This document shows, one piece after another, positions 56,501-64,000 of a DNA stretch of 64,000 nucleotides. The notes under the pieces were generated by a model. It made no database searches. It had not been told where the DNA came from and saw only the letters and a list, made by a program, of their open reading frames with translations. The DNA is from Hyposmocoma kahamanoa. Lineage: Eukaryota; Arthropoda; Insecta; Lepidoptera; Cosmopterigidae. The stretch spans positions 3,320,678-3,384,677 of the forward strand of contig NW_020653750.1 of NCBI RefSeq assembly GCF_003589595.1. Reading direction: 5' to 3'. How positions within the stretch are numbered: the stretch's first letter is position 1; every line of letters begins with the position of its first letter. The translations under genes and the position numbers were made by a program.

Positions 56501-59500
56501 AGTGTGGAGAAAAGTGTTAAACAAACTTAATCTTTAATCTGTGTGCCGTAAAGTGCATTTTCGCATGACTTCCTGTTGGCATCATTAGCGAATGACGTTT
56601 TAAGAATCTTTTTAAGCCAATTTGATCTTTAACGTATAGTTCTTACTTAAATACAGAATACAAATTTCAACCTGCTAAGCTAAGGTTACCGTGGTCTAGC
56701 GGTATAGGACTTGCTTTGCAAATATAGGTTCATGGTTCAAATCTTGTTCGAATCTTGATCGACATGAAAAATAATAATATTTTATTTTTTTATCTCTGTA
56801 TAGACCTCAGAACAATAAGTATAGATGTAAGAAATGTCTTAGAACGTTATTTTCTCGATGAGAGTCAACACAAATAATTTTTTTTAATATGAATTTTTCA
56901 ACGAAAGATGTTTCACTTTAAATTGTTAATATTATTGACATAAAGCACAATGTTCGTTCACTAATCGATTCCTTCGGTGCGGAGAAATATGCGATCATCG
57001 CTTTATAGTTGCCTGAGATGGGTACATAGCAATTAATAATGCGTAGGGTGGGTAAGTATAGATTAAACGAATCATGAAATCGCTCTGCAGTTTGCATACG
57101 ATCGTGTCCTCTGTGATTGACGCATTGTGTTCCACGTATCCTAATTATCTTTTCTGTTTTTAATTGATTCCAAAGTTTTCTTTCCTTTTTTAATATGCCG
57201 CACTTAACTGAACTATTGAAATTAGAAATCGTTGTTCTGTATGAACAAGATGTGCCAATAAAGGAAATTGCGAGGCGCCTCCATATAGCGGTAAGTATTA
57301 TTATTTATATTTGTCACAGTGGCTTCAATTTTTCGAAAAGGTGGTCCTTTTCCTTCCCCTTCTCATGCCATGGATTTAACGAATTATTAGATTTAAAAAA
57401 TATAAATCTACAAATATAATCTAAATTCGAAACAAAATTATGACAACTTAATATACGGTGTTATAAATTGTTTGTTCTCAGAGAAATACTGTGAAGCTAT
57501 GGATCAAGCGCCATAGAGAGACTGGGTGTGTCCATCGTAACCAGCCGGGCCCAACACCGGTGATGTTTACGTTTGCATCCAGCCGTCATCGAGGGGTTGT
57601 CAGTAGACATATTGAAGATCCCTTTGCTACTACGCGATCAACTGCTCAAGTTCATGAGATATCAACAAAAACTGTAAGAAAACACTTGCATGCTGCAGGT
57701 TTTAAAACATACAGGCCAGCTAGAAAAATAGAATTAAGACCCGCCCATCGCCAAGATCGAGTTCGTTTCGCACGAGAGTATTTAGACTTCGACTGGCAAG
57801 ATAATGTTGTAGTTTTTACCGATGAAAAAGCTTTTAAGTCAGACAAAGACGGTCGCAAAATTTTATGGAGACGACGAGGAGGACGTTATAACGAAGTGAA
57901 CGTTTTACCAAACAGATCAAGTGGAAGAATAACGTTAGGGTATTGGGGATGGATGTCATCCATGGGTCCCGGGGAACTGTTTGAAGTGGGTGGTCGTTTT
58001 AATAGTCACACATATGTCGAACTATTGCGTGATGTAATGTTGCCCACAGTGCGCATTGCTTATCCTGACTCTCACATATATTTCGTGCAAGATAACTGTA
58101 CTGTCCATCGCGCCAGGGTAGTGAGTGATTGGTTTGCATCACAAAACAATATTTCAGTTATTAATTGGCCATCTAAGAGTCCAGACTTGAACCCAATTGA
58201 AAATTTATGGGGGCAAATGATTTTAAACTGGGACTCATCTAATGTTAGATCTAAAACAAACTTAGAGGAGCTTGTTGTGTCTACATGGGAGTCAATGCGT
58301 GGTGGAGATTTATGCTGGTCGATGGTCGCAGGCATGAGAGACCGTTTACAACAAGTGATCGATTCCGAAGGCGCCCCTTTACTTTGGTATTAAAATTATA
58401 ATGGTTAAATAAGTAAATACTTTTTGTGTAAATGTGTGTTACGAGAATAGTTATTAAATTATAAAGCCAACACTAGGAAAAAAAAAGCTATACGAAATGT
58501 GAGTGATGTTATTGTTAATAATTTAACATGTAATTCACTGCACTACTGTATAATTTTGAAAAATACAGCCTGTAAAGCTACTACAATTAATAATAAAATT
58601 AGTTTTTCTAATATTTTGTCAATATAGACTTTGTTCTACTATATTATCTTACTTGAACCTGTCTGATAATAATAAGTTAGATAGATCTAATTGTTAAAAT
58701 TGTATAACACTAGTCAGATTAAAAAATGTATGTATAGCAGTTGCTGATACAGGCTGTAGGTAGATTTTTTACTTTTTTACTAATTATAATTTACTTCTTT
58801 ACTAATTATAATTTAATCAATTATAATTTAACAGCTACTTCTTTACTAATTATAATTTATCACAATAAAATAAAGTGTTTGTTCAATTACCAACGAAATT
58901 ATTTTTTTGCTTCATTCACCCAATGTCTGTTGACTCTCATCGAAAAAATAACGTTCTAAGACATTCTTTACATCTTTACTTATTGTTCTGAGGTCTATAC
59001 AGAGATAAAAAAAAATATTATTATTTTTCATGTCGATCAAGATTCGAACCATGAACCTATATTTGCAAAGCAAGTCCTATACCGCTAGACCACGGTAACC
59101 TTAGCTTAGCAGGTTGAAATTTGTATTCTGTATTTAAGTAAGAACTATACGTTAAAGATCAAATTGGCTTAAAAAGATTCTTAAAACGTCATTCGCTAAT
59201 GATGCCAACAGGAAGTCATGCGAAAATGCATTTTACGGCACACAGATTAAAGATTAAGTTTGTTTAACACTTTTCTCCACACTTTTGTGCTCAGTACCAA
59301 AAGGTCGTTTAATATAGTTTAGGGGGTCAGGTATCTTAGGGCACAGAGTGTACCTGTAATTTCAACAGTACCTTTACCCTTGAAAACCGGAACGTAGTAA
59401 TGCTCGCAACACCGTTTGGCGGCAAGAATAGAGGTGGCAGTACTTCCCTGAAGGAACTCTTTGACAAGATTGATCAAATCTTCGAAGAGTATTGTCAGCC

Positions 59501-60878
59501 TTTTTGATGTGCATTTTTCATAAACGAAATTGTACTCTTCCATCATCACGTGTGACTAAAATCTAGGTACAAACATAGTCATCAAATCTAGCTAATACAA
59601 CTATTAAATTTGATGGCCTTATACAACGCCATCAACTTTGATATTCACAAATACTGTACTGTAATATTTTGGGGGTTACTGTCGTTGGTACTGTCTGCGC
59701 TCTCTGAACTATTACAGAAATTTACCGTCACGGCACCATCTCAAGGTGGGTCGTTCGATCTTCTTTCTCTTCTACGTCTCGAGTTCCCAAATTCCAAAGT
59801 CCTGCCTTTCGACGCTTATGTCTAAAATAATAATAATATTATGTGCGAGACAACCACACCAATTGCCTGGTCTCAAAGTAGGGAATTCCCTGTACTATGA
59901 GCACCAGAGCAACGGAATTAAGATTGGAGCACTTCCCAGAACACTCAGACCAATGTAGAAAAGTATATTTCCCAAATTAGTCCTATCGGGAATCGAACCC
60001 GGGACCTCCGTATCCATAGCCCAGAATGTTATCCGTTTGGCCACCGAGGTCGTCATATATACTATCATTATAAATATTAGAGCGAAACCTTCTCTCTTCA
60101 CCAACCCGTTAGTCCGATTGCTGGGCATAATTTTCGTCTAAGGAGAGGGCTTAGATCATACCATTATACACATACTAACAGTTTTGGTAAAGTGACTTTT
60201 TAAGTAGTTTGGCGCTGTTTTGCCATCCATAATATTGCTGAAGTTTCGCCAAGGTCCGTATATCACTTATCACATTCGCTATGCTTGTGTATAATATTAT
60301 ATGCTCTGGTGTTATGCAACGAATAAAAGTGAGCTATTTTGCCGTCTACAATATTGCTGTAATTTCGGCAAGGTCTGTATATCACTTATCACATTCGCTA
60401 CGCTTGTGTATAATATTATACTCTGGTGTTATGCAACGAATAAACGTTTACCTCTTCCGAACCGACTCTTTAAAAACGAAAAGGTATTCAAGTTGATTGT
60501 ACAATTATTTTTTTGTGTGTTAATTAAGTAGCTTTTGGTTTTTTATTTTTTGCAGTCACAGTTCAAGGTCGCATAGCTTAAATGATATGTGATTGCGATC
60601 TTTGAAGATAAAAAGAAATATCACACAAAAAGTCTTCTTTTCAGCATCACTGAGTTATAAACTAATTTCTAAAAATAAAATTTACAGGTGTCTATGGTGG
60701 CAGTGTGTGGAGGGGCATGTGGCGCGCATACCTCGCGTTCTTTAACTGAAGCGGTTCTTCTGTTGAACTCATGCGGCGTGCCGGCAAGAGCCGCCCGCAT
60801 AGACGCGCTTCGCCACGACTTGCCTTGGCAGTACACTGCATCATCATATCCTACTATATTTGTCTTCTCCACACGCAT
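41539..60878 (+). CDS. TXNDC11: TXNDC11, ER thioredoxin-domain protein (10 coding exons visible, 3' end outside)
   Basis: Exons: 41539-41750, 41956-42166, 46575-46698, 50877-50983, 51158-51355, 52321-52530, 52694-53166, 54886-55195, 55687-55926 and 60688-60878. All are GT-AG with matching phases: 758 codons plus 2 bases, ending at an open donor, so later exons (including the expected C-terminal coiled coil) lie beyond 64000. TGA lies in frame just upstream of the ATG. Residues about 49-67 (MLLKEMVFCIALALTTYGA) form a membrane anchor. The first thioredoxin-like domain has YYAPWDAESQ at 116-125, where human has WCGQS. KIPSWPILMAY and VLYKGPREAHHMVRFLELVI follow. Exon 10 is the last thioredoxin domain with ACGAHTSRS at the active-site position and a conserved PT (SYPTIFVF). 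TXNDC11 is an ER protein implicated in redox handling and ER-associated degradation. Introns 2, 3, 9 and 10 are rich in transposons. Confidence 0.92.
42813..42865 (-). mobile_element. 3' fragment of a tRNA-derived SINE
   Basis: On the - strand, CCCGTGCCCGGTAGTGATGA followed by TGATG is the typical 3' end of lepidopteran SINEs (CCCAGCAGTGGGA...GATGATGATG class). Only the tail end is preserved. It is in TXNDC11 intron 2. Confidence 0.55.
43075..45240 (-). mobile_element. jockey-type LINE, 5'-truncated and frameshifted
   Basis: A - strand LINE in TXNDC11 intron 2, antisense to the host gene. From 5' to 3' it holds the linker after the endonuclease (45227-44736, with SLWKACKNFDQPLT), the RT N-terminus (44585-44373, HNHKAPGFDLIDKKVLEELP) and the main RT part (44324-43200). 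The endonuclease and any ORF1 are missing. The 3' end lies near 43075 before an A-rich stretch (on the - strand). Confidence 0.85.
43200..44585 (-). pseudogene. jockey-type reverse transcriptase, broken
   Basis: 374 open codons contain LGFRKEDSTVELAHRV, SSAFLDIQQAFDKVWHKGLL, SAGVPQGSVVGPVLYTLFTA, the catalytic ATFADDTALYASS, VKYLGMHLDRRLTWKKHI and a C-terminus ending DVFDHGSQ. The upstream RT segment (44585-44373) is in a different frame: a frameshift and a stop lie between 44373 and 44325. Catalytic residues survive in the main part, but the protein cannot be made whole. Confidence 0.85.
45419..45673. mobile_element. 255-bp MITE-like element
   Basis: Inverted ends CTGCCGTCCTCTAAGACGTG against CTGCCGTCCACTAACTAAAA, with a second matching block (CGTGGCTAA / CGCGGCTAA) offset by a small indel. 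AAA flanks both sides but is too simple to count as a target duplication. In TXNDC11 intron 2. Confidence 0.6.
46152..46183. repeat. 15-bp perfect hairpin
   Basis: TTTCCATCCTCTAAG, loop CC, CTTAGAGGATGGAAA. A related half-site GCCCTTAAAGGATGGAAAAA lies at 39938-39957. In TXNDC11 intron 2. Confidence 0.75.
47056..47385 (+). mobile_element. tRNA-derived lepidopteran SINE
   Basis: The 5' part has pol III box A- and box B-like sequences (GGTAATCTAATGG near 47063 and GAGTTTGATTCCGGG near 47106). The body holds ACATCGTGATGAATATTGCA and GGCCAGGGTGGTGGATTATG, and the end is CGTATAAACGGGGATGCTGA followed by TGACG. This is the layout of tRNA-derived SINEs common in moths and butterflies. In TXNDC11 intron 3. 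Confidence 0.8.
47670..47740 (+). repeat. short interspersed repeat, family B, copy 2
   Basis: Matches 25827-25900 (TTGTTCGAAAATCGCCTCCA, GGAACAAGATACGTCAATGT, GTAGCTTAATGTGCTG). In TXNDC11 intron 3. Confidence 0.65.
48360..49400 (+). pseudogene. dead mariner-type transposase
   Basis: Reading from MDLTRENFRSMIFYDSKCSL (48472) gives the mariner N-terminal helix-turn-helix with TIYSWFAEIKRGRVNL. After a frameshift near 48650 comes GRPSTAVNNKNIDAVRRMI. Later are TADETWIYSYDSKTKQQSSV (where GDE is usual), KVVCVQSASKRMIASVFNKT, and in another frame ILHHDNASSHTARETNEFLK and HPAYSLDLAPCDFYF. The three catalytic Asp positions are still visible but lie in different frames with stops between. Homology ends near EEAVEE at about 49400, so the 3' end is lost. 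In TXNDC11 intron 3. Confidence 0.85.
50122..50283 (+). repeat. interspersed repeat, family C, copy 2
   Basis: Matches 34072-34246 from TATTGTATCCGGAGATAGAA to GAGACAATAAAGATTATTAT. In TXNDC11 intron 3. See that entry for its possible nature. Confidence 0.75.
53405..53675 (+). repeat. interspersed repeat, family A, copy 2
   Basis: Matches 4346-4655: GATACCAAGTGACGGGACGA, GTTGTGCGCTTGGATTACCA, AAATCACAAAGATCTGAGGA, CCATGTACCTGTAATTA and GGAGCTCTATTG. It is the intact reference showing CATGTACCTGTAAT uninterrupted at the place where the Tc1-like element sits in copy 3. In TXNDC11 intron 7. Confidence 0.75.
54744..54853. repeat. 110-bp element with 20-bp inverted ends
   Basis: AACTATTTTTCCGGATCTAA (54744-54763) pairs with 54834-54853 at 19 of 20 positions. 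The interior (CCCGTGACTATGAGACC, AGTACCCGAAACGTTG) looks like repeat-derived sequence. It ends 32 bp before TXNDC11 exon 8. Confidence 0.6.
56265..56433 (+). repeat. interspersed repeat, family A, copy 3, left half
   Basis: Starts TTTATTTATGATACCAAATG and runs to CATGTA, where the Tc1-like transposon begins. Colinear with the first half of copy 2. Its continuation is at 59351-59475. Confidence 0.8.
56434..56870 (+). repeat. left terminal inverted repeat of the Tc1-like transposon
   Basis: Pairs with 58928-59350 from the outer CACTCTGTGCCC to the inner TCGATGAGAGTCAACA. Landmarks within: TGTGGAGAAAAGTGTTAAAC, CATTTTCGCATGACTTCCTG, the tRNA-like segment, and GTCTTAGAACGTTATTTTC. Confidence 0.92.
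56685..56760 (+). ncRNA. tRNA-like pol III promoter sequence in the left arm
   Basis: Box A-like TGGTCTAGCGG (56693-56703) is followed by an anticodon-arm-like CTTGCTTTGCAAATA and box B-like GGTTCAAATCT (56735-56745), repeated as GTTCGAATC at 56747-56755 by an 11-bp duplication. It is a tRNA-derived (SINE-head-like) sequence, not a functional tRNA: acceptor pairing is not evident. It may drive pol III transcription inward along the arm. Confidence 0.6.
57195..58393 (+). CDS. Tc1-like DD35E transposase, intact, one intron (335 aa)
   Basis: Exon 1 is 57195-57290 and exon 2 57482-58393. The 191-bp intron is GT-AG, phase 0. Joining restores a helix-turn-helix: IPIKEIARRLHIA at the end of exon 1 continues with RNTVKLWIKRH in exon 2 (residues about 21-44). 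A second DNA-binding segment follows (STKTVRKHLHAAGFKTYRPA). The catalytic triad is Asp in VVFTDEKAF, Asp in YFVQDNCTVH and Glu in SPDLNPIENLW, with 35 residues between the second Asp and the Glu. The length is normal for Tc1-type transposases (about 340 aa). It would bind the arms and cut and paste the element at TA sites. No stop or frameshift. Without splicing, translation ends at 57417-57419, giving a 74-residue product with only the first DNA-binding helices. Confidence 0.93.
58928..59350 (-). repeat. right terminal inverted repeat of the Tc1-like transposon
   Basis: Inverted counterpart of 56434-56870. It lacks the 11-bp insertion of the left arm and so keeps a better box B (GGTTCGAATC). 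Confidence 0.92.
59033..59100 (-). ncRNA. tRNA-like pol III promoter sequence in the right arm
   Basis: On the - strand, box A-like TGGTCTAGCGG (59092-59082) and box B-like GGTTCGAATC (59050-59041) are 31 bp apart, a normal spacing. Mirror image of the left-arm copy, reading towards the transposase gene. Confidence 0.62.
59351..59475 (+). repeat. interspersed repeat, family A, copy 3, right half
   Basis: Resumes at TACCTGTAATTTCAACAG directly after the transposon and continues as in copies 1 and 2 (ACCCTTGAAAACCGGAAC, TGGCGGCAAGAATAG, GGTGGCAGTAC). It proves that the transposon inserted into a pre-existing repeat. Confidence 0.8.
59824..60054 (-). mobile_element. tRNA-derived lepidopteran SINE with (ATT)n tail
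   Basis: On the - strand the 5' head has box A TGGCCAAACGG (60043-60033) and box B GGTTCGATTCC (near 59999-59989) within a convincing tRNA-like segment GACCTCGGTGGCCAAACGG. The body contains CTGAGTGTTCTGGGAAGTGC, and the tail is ATAATATTATTATTATTTTA at about 59843-59824. In TXNDC11 intron 9. Confidence 0.87.
60220..60450 (+). repeat. tandem duplication, period 119 bp, two copies
   Basis: Both copies share TATATCACTTATCACATTCG, CTTGTGTATAATATTATA and CTCTGGTGTTATGCAACGAA. Offset measured at CACATTCGCT: 60271 and 60390. In TXNDC11 intron 9, about 240 bp before exon 10. Confidence 0.88.
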
Positions 60879-62679
60879 GTAAGTACCACTTTTCTCTCAT
60901 AGACTTCAAAGCGACCTATACCAGGCCTATACTGACTTGGATCCATGTAATTCTTAAAAAATAAAAATTGTAATGCGTACTTAATAGAACAATACGAGTT
61001 TTATAAGAACGAGATTAAACATAACTTCTTTCTTATCTATGAGTCAAGCTATTGTCGGTATGGTAATCGCCAACCATCTCAGTTCCGCGCCCTAATTTTG
61101 ATAGGACACGACATTAACTTTTCCCTTATCTGATCTAAATAATCCCTCACACGTACAATCGTTACAGACACACAATTTCCATAGCGATTTTGATACCGTA
61201 GCGCTCAAAGCCACACCACGGAACAAAAAAACAATGGAAGTGCTTAAGACTCGATTTCTATTAGAACCGTTATTGCCAAAACGCACACCAACTAATTATA
61301 AACACTATGAACTCTTGATAATGATTCGTCGTAGTTTCTATGATGTCGTCGTAGATGTAACAAATCTGGATTGTTGATATAATTTAAATTTTACCCAGTC
61401 GCTATAGCGTTCAAAGTTTTAATACCTTTATTGCAAGTCACGACGCTTTGATTTTATATTGAAATTTTATGGAACGTGTTGTCATCTTGCGGACATTAGC
61501 GACAACGACTAACATCTGAACGAATAGAAAGTAGTTATTTCTCGACAACAAATTTCTTTAACGCACACATTGCGTAATGAACTTTATTTCGATCAATTAC
61601 TCATGAAGCATTTTTCGCTTGGCTTTTGTTCGCTACTAGGAAAATTCGAAATGTTTATTTAGTGTTCCAAAAGATAAAGTTCGACCATATTGCTCTGGGA
61701 TAATGTTTACTTTCGTTTGTTACAGTACAAAAATCAATCCGATAAACAGTGCATTTTTAATTTTATTGAAATAAGACGTACCGATGATGTTAAATACCAC
61801 CACGGGTAACATTTTTGGTGCGGCTATCATTTTTGGTCTCAAAACGAGCACAGTAAGGCATTTTTCTACGATTTTAGAGAATTTGATGATTAATGACACA
61901 ACTATACCGTACAAAGCGAAATAGCGAACTGAGCTCAAGTAGGCACAACTGTCCCTACAGTTGGCACGCGTACGACGCTAACTAACCACTTCTACTGTAT
62001 TGATTTCTCTGTAAGGCACACGGTGTCAGAAAACTGTCGTGACGTGGTAGGTGCCCAAATATCTGTTTTCATATGAGTATATAAATTAATCTTCATTTTA
62101 TACAGTATAATGCAGAGTATAATCTCGTTTTTGGGCGGTCATCAATTTTAACGAAATTGAGACCCGGCAACAAACCTGGTTAACAAAGCGCCAACGCCGG
62201 GTTAAAATCCCGACGCTTGCCCGTAAACATTGTTATAGCACGGGATATAGATAGGCCGCATATACTGGGTGGGACGGAACAAAAAAAACCGAAAAAAAAA
62301 ACGAACGACGAAACGAAACGGACGAAAAAAAGCCGAAAATATCACGTTCAGAACCCTACATACATGAGTTTTATTTACTTTAAATGTAAAATCAGAGCAG
62401 TTGAAAAATGTTCGTCCAGATTTAATCCTTTCGCGGTGCAACAACCTTAAGCGAATCAATGATGTTAGTACATCTACTGCCCCACAGGCGGCCGTCGTGT
62501 TATTGGCACACAGAAGAAATAAAAGTGAGAAGAATAGGTAATAAATAACATAGAACTTAATTTAACCTAAAAGGTTGTTCGATTTGTCCACGTCCCCTTT
62601 ACATTCCAGACACATTCCTCGGTGTGCCGGTCACACGCCGATGTGGTTTTCCACATAAACAGACTAATACATTTTACAT
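60879..62679 (+). other. TXNDC11 intron 10, no exon recognised
   Basis: Starts with the donor GTAAGT after exon 10. No reading with proper splice sites continuing the thioredoxin domain was found. A GGGTTAAAATCCCG box B-like string near 62200 may be a decayed SINE. Confidence 0.5.
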
Positions 62680-63763
62680 TTTCTTTGTTAAGGACCATTG
62701 CGAAATAGTGTTGTTTGCTGATGACACATCCTTGATTTTTAAAACACACAGACATGACATTAACTATGACCGTATTAATGATACCCTCTCTAAGGTAGTT
62801 TATTGGTTTAATGCTAACAATTTATTGCTTAATGCCAAGAAGACAAAATGTGTTAAATTTGAATTACCTAACGTAAAATCGACTAGTCCAAGCATAGAAA
62901 TAAACGGAGAAAAGTTAGACCCTGTTAATAAAGTAGTCTTCTTGGTAGTGTCCTTAGATAGTAAACTTCAGTGGTTTCCACATATATCGACCCAGGCCAG
63001 CAGATTAAGCTCCGCTGCATACGCTGTCCGCAGAATACGTGAGCTTACCGATGTTAGTACTGCTAGACTAGTTTACTTTAGTTACTTCCATAGTATAATG
63101 TCCTACGGGATTCTCATGTGGGGTAAAGCGGCAGATATTCTAACCATATTTGTATTGCAAAAACGAGCGATTCGTTCTGTGTACCGTCTAGGCTCTCGGG
63201 TATCTCTCAGAGAAAAGTTTAAGGAGACTGGTATCATGACTGTGGCATCATAGTACATTTACTCAAATATTTTATATGCCCGTAAAAATATACATAATTT
63301 CAATAAGAAAGAAGATATCCATAATATTAACCTTAGAGCTAAGTCCAAACTCATGGTACCACGATTTCGTTTAACCAAGGGTAAACAACTCTTTTATGGG
63401 GAACTGTATACGTTTTTACAATAAGATTCCGGAGCATATATTAAGTTTATCATTTCCTAAGTTTAAAAACTACATTAAAAATATTTTGATCGAAAAATCA
63501 TATTACAAAATTGAAGACTACGTGTTAGATAAAGATGTATGGAAAGACGACATGGCTCCAGAATCCACACAAATTTGATTCAAAGTGTATTCCATAGCAT
63601 TTAAGTTTATTTGAAAAGAGCAATCCCTAGAGTTTCTTGCTCGTTCTTCTCAGGGAGGTCAGCGTAGTGAACGAGCAGTAGCTTAAATGTGACGTTTTCA
63701 AGTGTAAATTTATTTTACCTATGGAATAAATAATCTTTGACTTTGACTTTGACTTTGACTTGC
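62680..63763 (+). mobile_element. 5'-truncated CR1/Zenon-type LINE with (TTTGAC)n tail
   Basis: Begins inside the reverse transcriptase at DHCEIVLFADDTSLIFKTH (FADD box intact). It continues with LLNAKKTKCVKFELP, LDSKLQWFPHISTQASRLSS and IMSYGILMWGKAADI. An in-frame TAG at 63251-63253 and a frameshift before NCIRFYNKIPEHI (63400) break it. The 3' end is a (TTTGAC)n tandem at about 63735-63763, typical of this LINE group. In TXNDC11 intron 10. Confidence 0.85.
62690..63578 (+). pseudogene. CR1/Zenon-type reverse transcriptase remnant
   Basis: Coding remnant of the preceding element: palm FADD motif to C-terminus. The stop at 63253 and the frame change near 63400 disable it. The fingers domain and endonuclease are missing. 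Confidence 0.8.
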
Positions 63764-64000
63764 TTAACACAAACACTACTTAATAACGGCACTATTCCAA
63801 TAAGTTGCTGTCACAACCCAAAAATTAATAAGTAAACGTTATTTTGTGTTGTAAACACGAGAAAAAGATGAAACCACGAGTTACCATACAACCAGGCATA
63901 TTGAACTAATTTATGAATGAAAAGTGTTGTCAACTAAACTAATGCAAATATCACTAAACAGTAGGTCCATTTAATTATCCAGAACTACATGGTCACAGTA
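63764..64000 (+). other. end of window, TXNDC11 intron 10
   Basis: AT-rich intronic sequence after the LINE tail. No exon or repeat was recognised. Confidence 0.4.

Larger units (their letters stand above)
56434..59350 (+). mobile_element. Tc1-like transposon with ~430-bp terminal inverted repeats
   Basis: The element starts CACTCTGTGCCCTAAGATAC and ends with the exact complement. TA is duplicated at 56432-56433 and 59351-59352. The flanks rejoin to the uninterrupted family A repeat sequence, which proves the ends. The arms are 56434-56870 (437 bp) and 58928-59350 (423 bp). They are near-identical apart from an 11-bp insertion in the left arm around 56741 and small poly(T) differences. Between them is one intact two-exon transposase gene. 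Each arm carries a tRNA-like sequence. Total 2,917 bp, in TXNDC11 intron 9, same orientation as the gene. Features suggest a recently active, possibly autonomous copy. Confidence 0.93.

Noticed and set aside
56690..56760. A functional tRNA gene
   Set aside because: Boxes A and B are present but acceptor- and anticodon-arm pairing is poor, and the segment is an integral part of both transposon arms. Treated as tRNA-like.
62217..62450. 77-codon Lys/Thr-rich frame and its antisense in TXNDC11 intron 10
   Set aside because: Composition is low-complexity, there is no splice context in phase with exon 10, and no domain is recognisable.

Overview
This is a 64-kb stretch of an AT-rich insect nuclear genome, almost certainly lepidopteran. 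The genes have spliced exons with GT-AG introns, one carries an RS-rich metazoan splicing-factor tail, and the interspersed repeats are typical of moths and butterflies: CR1/Zenon-, jockey- and LOA-type LINEs, tRNA-derived SINEs with (ATT)n or GATGATG tails, mariner and Tc1 transposons, and many MITEs. There is no bacterial or viral gene organisation, no CRISPR array and no rRNA.

Five host genes can be reconstructed by following splice sites and reading phase. In order they are: (1) the last coding exon of a + strand gene at 1906-2055, whose previous exon ends at base 1; (2) a LUC7-like U1 snRNP splicing factor on the - strand (7490-18954, 7 exons, 335 aa); (3) PIGQ/GPI1 on the + strand (23710-28915, 7 exons, 491 aa, one GC-AG intron); (4) nudE on the - strand (32883-39010, 7 exons, 369 aa); (5) TXNDC11 on the + strand (from 41539, 10 coding exons visible, 3' end beyond the window). 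LUC7L/PIGQ and nudE/TXNDC11 are head-to-head pairs; PIGQ/nudE are tail-to-tail. The genes are unrelated housekeeping functions (U1 splicing, GPI-anchor synthesis, dynein regulation, ER thioredoxin-like protein) and do not form a pathway.

Most of the remaining DNA is transposon-derived. LUC7L intron 3 is about 7.9 kb because it holds two LINEs: a 5'-truncated but open 680-codon reverse transcriptase on the - strand and a decayed LOA-type element on the + strand. TXNDC11 introns hold a jockey-type LINE, a SINE, a dead mariner, a CR1/Zenon-type LINE and the most notable object of the window. That object is a 2,917-bp Tc1-like transposon (56434-59350) with an intact spliced DD35E transposase, terminal inverted repeats of about 430 bp, a tRNA-like pol III promoter sequence inside each arm, and a clean TA target duplication inside an older interspersed repeat.

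Smaller structures include MITEs with clear target duplications (TAA, TTA, and an 8-bp hAT-type duplication), several near-perfect hairpins, a ~420-bp tandem duplication in the nudE/TXNDC11 promoter interval, a 119-bp tandem duplication, and a recurring TGTCCCACCC motif in a nudE intron. Family names rest on motif recognition without database searches; exon ends rest on reading-frame and splice-site logic.
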